Source of the DNA: Bacteroidales bacterium
GTDB lineage: Bacteria > Bacteroidota > Bacteroidia > Bacteroidales > UBA932
DNA: 64,000 nucleotides
Direction of reading: 5' to 3'
Assembly (NCBI GenBank): GCA_017962025.1
Contig: JAGCWD010000109.1
Span: forward strand, 1-64,000
Position numbers and translations under genes: made by a program. Positions 60,813-64,000 of this stretch are shown here, in pieces. Every line of letters begins with the position of its first letter. The stretch's first letter is position 1. The notes under the pieces were generated by a model, which did no database searches, had not been told where the DNA came from, and worked only from the letters and a program-made list of their open reading frames with translations.

Positions 60813-60860
60813 CTAGTATCCAGGGTTCTGGGTTAGGTTGGGGTTGACAAAAATAGCATT
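60813..60860 (-). pseudogene. SusD C-terminal remnant
   Basis: On the minus strand, 60860 down to 60813 reads NAIFVNPNLTQNPGY then TAG. This closely matches SusD C-termini (the SusD at 39838 ends NSNPNITQTPGLDK). A stop lies directly before it, so only ~15 codons remain. It sits 4 bases ahead of the propeller gene's ATG and 45 bases from the divergent regulator ATG. It marks a deleted SusC/SusD pair. Confidence 0.7.
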
Positions 60861-60889
60861 TTAATTTTATTTCCAACTCCAATAATCAC

Positions 60890-60897
60890 TATATTTG
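60890..60897 (+). promoter_or_regulatory. Bacteroidales-type -7 box of the NtrC-type regulator gene
   Basis: TATATTTG at 60890-60897 matches TAnnTTTG and lies 8 bases ahead of the ATG at 60906. A clear -33 TTG is not seen at the standard distance. Confidence 0.4.
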
Positions 60898-60905
60898 CCC
60901 CTGTC

Positions 60906-62246
60906 ATGGCTAAGATTGGAAAAATACTTGTAGTCGACGACAACGTCGGCATCCGCAAGGCCCTGAAAATCCTTCTCCCCCTCCATTTCGCCGAAGTGGA
61001 GGCCATTCCTTCACCGGCTACCATAGTTTCATCTATCGAATCGTTCCATCCGGATGTCATCCTTCTGGACATGAACTTCAACACGTCAATTAATACTGGC
61101 AACGAAGGACTCTTCTGGGTAAGCGAAATCAAGAAGATGGCACCGGAAATCGAAGTGGTGCTGTTCACTGCCTACGCCGACATCCAGCTTGCAGTAGAAG
61201 GGATGAAGCGCGGAGCCTTCGATTTCATAGTAAAGCCATGGGAGAATGAAAAACTTATTGAAACCCTGAAAGCGGCACGGGACAAGGCTCGGAAAGAGGT
61301 TAGACAGGGCCCCTCGACAAGCTCAGGGACAGAAGAGGGCTCGATGTTCTGGGGAACCTCATCGGCAATGGCAGCGATAAAAAAGACCGTAGGCAAGATT
61401 GCTCCAACAGACGCCACTGTCCTGATTACCGGAGAAAACGGTACCGGAAAGGATGTCCTCGCCAAGGAAATACATTCCCATAGCAACAGAAGTGGGAAGC
61501 CCCTTGTGGCGGTTGATGCCGGCGCCATAACCGAAACTTTGTTTGAAAGCGAACTGTTCGGCCATGTCAAGGGTGCATTTACCGACGCCCACTCCGACCA
61601 CGTCGGCAAATTCGAGCAGGCTGACGGTGGCACACTGTTCCTCGATGAAATCGGGAATATTCCTCCCCATCTCCAGGCAAAACTCCTCCGTGCCATCCAG
61701 GACAGAAGCATAATCCCGGTAGGAGGCACTCAGGCCAGGCCAGTTGACATAAGACTGATCTGCGCAACCAACATGAACCTTGAAGCACTGGTCCGCGAAG
61801 GAAGGTTCAGGGAAGACCTGTATTACAGGATCAACACCGTCCACATCGCCCTCCCTCCTCTCCGGGAGCGCAAGGGAGACATAGTTCCCCTGGCTGAAAG
61901 GTTCATTTCCGAATTCGCCGTAAAGTACCACCGGAGTATTTCCGGACTTGACGACGGGGCCAGGGCGGTCCTTGAATCCCACCGTTGGAGTGGGAATATC
62001 AGGGAGCTTCAGAACTGCATGGAAAAGTCAGTCATCCTCTCTGATGGGAGCATCCTTACAGCTAAGGATATATCGATAGACTCCCAGACAACTCGTTCCG
62101 AGCGCGGCTTTAACGACGGACGTGACGAGGAAACCCTTGTCAAGGAGGCAATGCAGCGTTGTGCCGGTAACATCTCGGCTGCAGCCAAGATGCTCGGTGT
62201 CAGCCGACCCACCTTCTACGCAAAACTGAAGAAATACGGCTTATGA
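60906..62246 (+). CDS. NtrC-family sigma-54-dependent response regulator
   Basis: 446 residues. Receiver domain (~1-125): VVDDN acidic pair, phosphorylation Asp55 in VILLDMNF, FTAYADIQ, then VKPW. Linker ~126-155, carrying a GPSTSSGTEE insert encoded by a REP-like DNA sequence. AAA+ domain (~155-390): Walker A GENGTGKD (~177), GHVKGAFTDAHSDH (the sigma-54-contact loop, reading GAFTDA rather than GAFTGA), Walker B GGTLFLDEIGN and VRLICATN-type sensor. C-terminal Fis-type HTH (GNISAAAKMLGVSRPTFYAKL). It overlaps the kinase gene by 4 bases. Confidence 0.95.
   Translation: MAKIGKILVVDDNVGIRKALKILLPLHFAEVEAIPSPATIVSSIESFHPDVILLDMNFNTSINTGNEGLFWVSEIKKMAPEIEVVLFTAYADIQLAVEGMKRGAFDFIVKPWENEKLIETLKAARDKARKEVRQGPSTSSGTEEGSMFWGTSSAMAAIKKTVGKIAPTDATVLITGENGTGKDVLAKEIHSHSNRSGKPLVAVDAGAITETLFESELFGHVKGAFTDAHSDHVGKFEQADGGTLFLDEIGNIPPHLQAKLLRAIQDRSIIPVGGTQARPVDIRLICATNMNLEALVREGRFREDLYYRINTVHIALPPLRERKGDIVPLAERFISEFAVKYHRSISGLDDGARAVLESHRWSGNIRELQNCMEKSVILSDGSILTAKDISIDSQTTRSERGFNDGRDEETLVKEAMQRCAGNISAAAKMLGVSRPTFYAKLKKYGL
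61311..61332. repeat. REP-like sequence within the regulator's linker
   Basis: The bases CCTCGACAAGCTCAGGGACA form a short unit that is found as a dispersed palindromic repeat in many bacterial genomes (typical translations STSSGT, or PELVEG on the other strand). It encodes the GPSTSSGTEE stretch in the linker between receiver and AAA+ domains. No second copy was seen in this window. Confidence 0.6.
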
Positions 62247-63124
62247 CAGTCTCTTCATGGTGGGTGGCCGGCGTCTGTTTCCTTGCCGTTGTCATCTCGG
62301 CCATCGTGGCCACGATCATAACCAGGAGGAAAGCTATCCGTAAAGTAGCTTACATGATGGATGCCCTTGAGGACGGAGAACTGAACTTCAGGTTCAAGGA
62401 CAGCAACCGATTCAACCGCACCCTCAACCGTATCCGATCTATTTTCGAACGACAGAGACAGGCTCACGAACAGGATTCCTGGACAAAACTTATCCGGGTG
62501 CTTACCCATGAGATCATGAACACGGTCTCCCCTATTGCTTCACTTTCAGATGCACTGGCCGATTCTGTCGATGACCAGGGGCACAGCGAACTGGACCTGA
62601 AGGCAGGGCTGGAGACCATCTCCGACTCCTCGAAGAATCTCATCAAATTCGTTCAAACCTACAGGCAACTCAGCGGAGTCGCCAAGCCTATCAAGAAAGC
62701 CATAGACATCCAGGAACTGATGGACAAGGTTATAGCCCTCAACAGTGAGTTCATCGCATCCTCCGGGGCGGTCTGTCGGTATATTCCTAAAGACAGCGAC
62801 CTGATGATCTATGCCGATGAAAGCCAGATTTCCCAGATCCTGATCAATCTCATCAAAAACGCCCTCCAGGCAGGTGCTAAAAACATTGAGATCACAGGGA
62901 AGATGGGTATGGAAGACGAGGTCATCATCCGGGTGACCAACGACGGAGAACCTATCCCTTCCTCAAGCCAGGAACAGATATTCATTCCATTCTACACCAC
63001 AAAGAGGGAAGGCAGCGGAATCGGTCTTTCTATTTCCCGCCAGATCATGCGAAATCACAACGGTACCATCGAGCTTATTCGCAGCGATGAAGACTCAACC
63101 GTCTTCGAGCTGATATTCAGGTAA
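62243..63124 (+). CDS. Sensor histidine kinase partnered with the NtrC-type regulator
   Basis: 293 residues. One N-terminal membrane segment (VAGVCFLAVVISAIVATIITRR), a HAMP-like short linker, then HisKA with the phospho-accepting His in RVLTHEIMNTVSPIASL (~89) and the ATPase domain: LINLIKNALQAG (N box), VTNDGEPIPSSSQ (G1), FYTTKREGSGIGLSISRQIM (F/G2). It has no periplasmic sensor, so the signal is probably sensed in the membrane or cytoplasm. Coupled by an ATGA overlap with the regulator gene. Confidence 0.94.
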   Translation: MTVSSWWVAGVCFLAVVISAIVATIITRRKAIRKVAYMMDALEDGELNFRFKDSNRFNRTLNRIRSIFERQRQAHEQDSWTKLIRVLTHEIMNTVSPIASLSDALADSVDDQGHSELDLKAGLETISDSSKNLIKFVQTYRQLSGVAKPIKKAIDIQELMDKVIALNSEFIASSGAVCRYIPKDSDLMIYADESQISQILINLIKNALQAGAKNIEITGKMGMEDEVIIRVTNDGEPIPSSSQEQIFIPFYTTKREGSGIGLSISRQIMRNHNGTIELIRSDEDSTVFELIFR

Positions 63125-63175
63125 TTTCCGGAGATTTCGACGGTAATCCACATCAGTCTTCATCAATTGAAAAAG

Positions 63176-63221
63176 TGTAAAGTCTTTACAGAAAAGTGTA
63201 AAGTCCTTTACAACTTTACAC
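63176..63221. promoter_or_regulatory. Tandem palindromes, probable activator sites
   Basis: TGTAAAGTCTTTACA (63176-63190) is a perfect palindrome around a central T. TGTAAAGTCCTTTACA (63197-63212) is a near-perfect second one, and a third half-site CTTTACA follows at 63214-63220. Centres of the first two are ~21 bp apart, two helical turns, so they lie on one face. They lie ~50-90 bp upstream of the sigma-54-like promoter, a fitting place for sites of the NtrC-type regulator encoded just upstream. Confidence 0.65.
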
Positions 63222-63267
63222 CCGTTGGTAAATTCTTAACATATTATTAATCAATCTATTAGCTTGT

Positions 63268-63285
63268 TTGGCACACTCGGTGCTT
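63268..63285 (+). promoter_or_regulatory. Sigma-54-type promoter of the TolC-family gene
   Basis: TTGGCACACTCGGTGCTT matches TTGGCAC-N4-(T)TGC(T/A): GG at 63270-63271 and GC at 63282-63283 with the standard 10 bases between. Transcription would start near 63295; the ATG is at 63314. Confidence 0.7.
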
Positions 63286-63313
63286 GCAATATCGGTGTAA
63301 AACGGAAAAAAAT

Positions 63314-64000
63314 ATGTCAAAGAAAACCTTCATAGCTTTAGTGTGTGTGTTTTGTGTGATGGCTTCCTGGCTTGCAGGAAACCTGCAAGCCAAGGAACCT
63401 TCAAGGATAATGACACTGAAGGACTGCATGAAGTTCGCAATCTCCAACTCAACCAAGCTCCGTATCCAGCAGGCTTCAACAGGAGACGCGAAGATTGCCA
63501 GAAGGGATGCGATCCTGCAGGCTTTCACTCCCAACATCAACAGCAACACCTACGCCTACTACAATTTCGGACGTTCGATCGACCCCGAGACAAACACCTA
63601 TTTCACTCAGACATCTTTCCACAACAGCTATAGTGTCAGTGCAGGTTTCGACCTGTTCAACGGCTTCCAGGCAGTGAACAATCTCAAGATATCGAAAACC
63701 GGCCTTGCCATCAGCGAGTCACAGGAAAAGCAGGCCGAAGCCGACATCTGCCTGGCTGTAATGGAAGCCTACTACAACGTTGTTTACAACAAGAGACTCG
63801 CAGACATCTATGAGGAACAGGTCAGCGCAGCAGAGCTCGCCCTTACAAAAGCTGTGAAACAAGAAGAAGTCGGACAGAAAGGCCATGCAGACGTGGTCCA
63901 GATGGAAGCTGACCTGGCCGACAGGAAGTACGATCTTATTACCGTACGCAATTCGTACAAGGATCAGCTGACCACCCTTTCCGACCTTATGTTCTGGCCG
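63314..64000 (+). CDS. TolC-family outer-membrane efflux protein, C-terminus outside window
   Basis: ATG at 63314; 229 codons are open to the window edge. Signal peptide (TFIALVCVFCVMASWLAGNLQA). Mature start MTLKDCMKFAISNSTKLRIQQ is the canonical TolC repeat start, followed by RRDAILQAFTPNINSNTYAYYNFG and long helices (AEADICLAVMEAYYNVVYNKRLADIYEEQV). It forms the outer-membrane channel of an RND or ABC efflux pump, whose other parts should lie beyond 64000. Upstream are a sigma-54-type promoter and palindromes. Confidence 0.93.
   Translation, partial: MSKKTFIALVCVFCVMASWLAGNLQAKEPSRIMTLKDCMKFAISNSTKLRIQQASTGDAKIARRDAILQAFTPNINSNTYAYYNFGRSIDPETNTYFTQTSFHNSYSVSAGFDLFNGFQAVNNLKISKTGLAISESQEKQAEADICLAVMEAYYNVVYNKRLADIYEEQVSAAELALTKAVKQEEVGQKGHADVVQMEADLADRKYDLITVRNSYKDQLTTLSDLMFWP

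Overview
The window looks like a chromosome segment of an anaerobic Bacteroidales bacterium. The support is a SusC/SusD pair, many lipoproteins and secreted proteins with short Bacteroidota-type signals, promoters of the TTG-N19-TAnnTTTG type, an ECF sigma/anti-sigma pair, serpins, a sulfatase and many glycan-processing enzymes. A genus cannot be named from sequence alone. No rRNA, tRNA, insertion sequence or CRISPR array was seen.

Layout. (1) 1-4.7 kb, minus strand: four secreted or outer-membrane proteins and a serpin, AT-rich, separated by unusual intergenic DNA. That DNA includes two runs of degenerate 32-bp tandem units (about 1996-2219 and 2231-2423) and a ~100-bp upstream region present before two genes. 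(2) 4.8-9.7 kb, plus strand: a DNA-recombination module of a DUF1071/Sak-like annealing protein, a DUF3871 protein, a UvrD-like helicase, a RadC/JAB protein and a minimal Ssb. It is preceded by a gene whose frame contains four TGA codons, each in a position where Trp would fit. (3) 9.7-19.5 kb: an AT-rich cargo zone. Three further copies of the Ssb C-terminal coding tail, each followed by a hairpin, divide this zone into cassette-like segments. One segment carries a compact operon of a DprA/SLOG-like protein, a HAD phosphatase and a membrane-anchored repeat protein ending in a ComF-like phosphoribosyltransferase; this is the best candidate for an undescribed, possibly defence-related system. 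The zone ends with a second array of the same 32-bp repeat and a strongly folded non-coding stretch.

(4) 19.5-24.5 kb, minus strand: ECF sigma factor, a protein fusing an anti-sigma-like N-terminus to an outer-membrane barrel, a second serpin, and a sensor-PP2C (RsbU-like) phosphatase. (5) 24.6-32.8 kb: mixed secreted enzymes (SGNH hydrolase, sulfatase, beta-propeller and TIM-barrel proteins). (6) 32.8-47.4 kb, minus strand: a sialic-acid-type polysaccharide utilization locus with a sodium/solute symporter carrying a periplasmic propeller-like N-terminus, N-acetylneuraminate lyase, SusC, SusD, GH33 sialidase, a lyxose-isomerase-like protein, DUF4432, a BNR protein, YhcH and GH43. A divergent GntR/FCD regulator at 47.7 kb has a perfect 13-bp inverted repeat in the shared promoter region.

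(7) 48.4-60.8 kb, minus strand: a second glycan locus (GDPD, GH5-like, GH3, SSS symporter, a secreted GH domain fused to a phosphomannomutase-like HAD, FAD oxidoreductase, propeller lipoprotein). At its upstream end lies only the last 15 codons of a SusD gene, so its SusCD pair seems to have been lost. (8) 60.9-64 kb, plus strand: an NtrC-type sigma-54 regulator and a histidine kinase, followed by a TolC-family gene that has a recognisable sigma-54 promoter and upstream palindromes. This suggests the two-component system controls the efflux gene.
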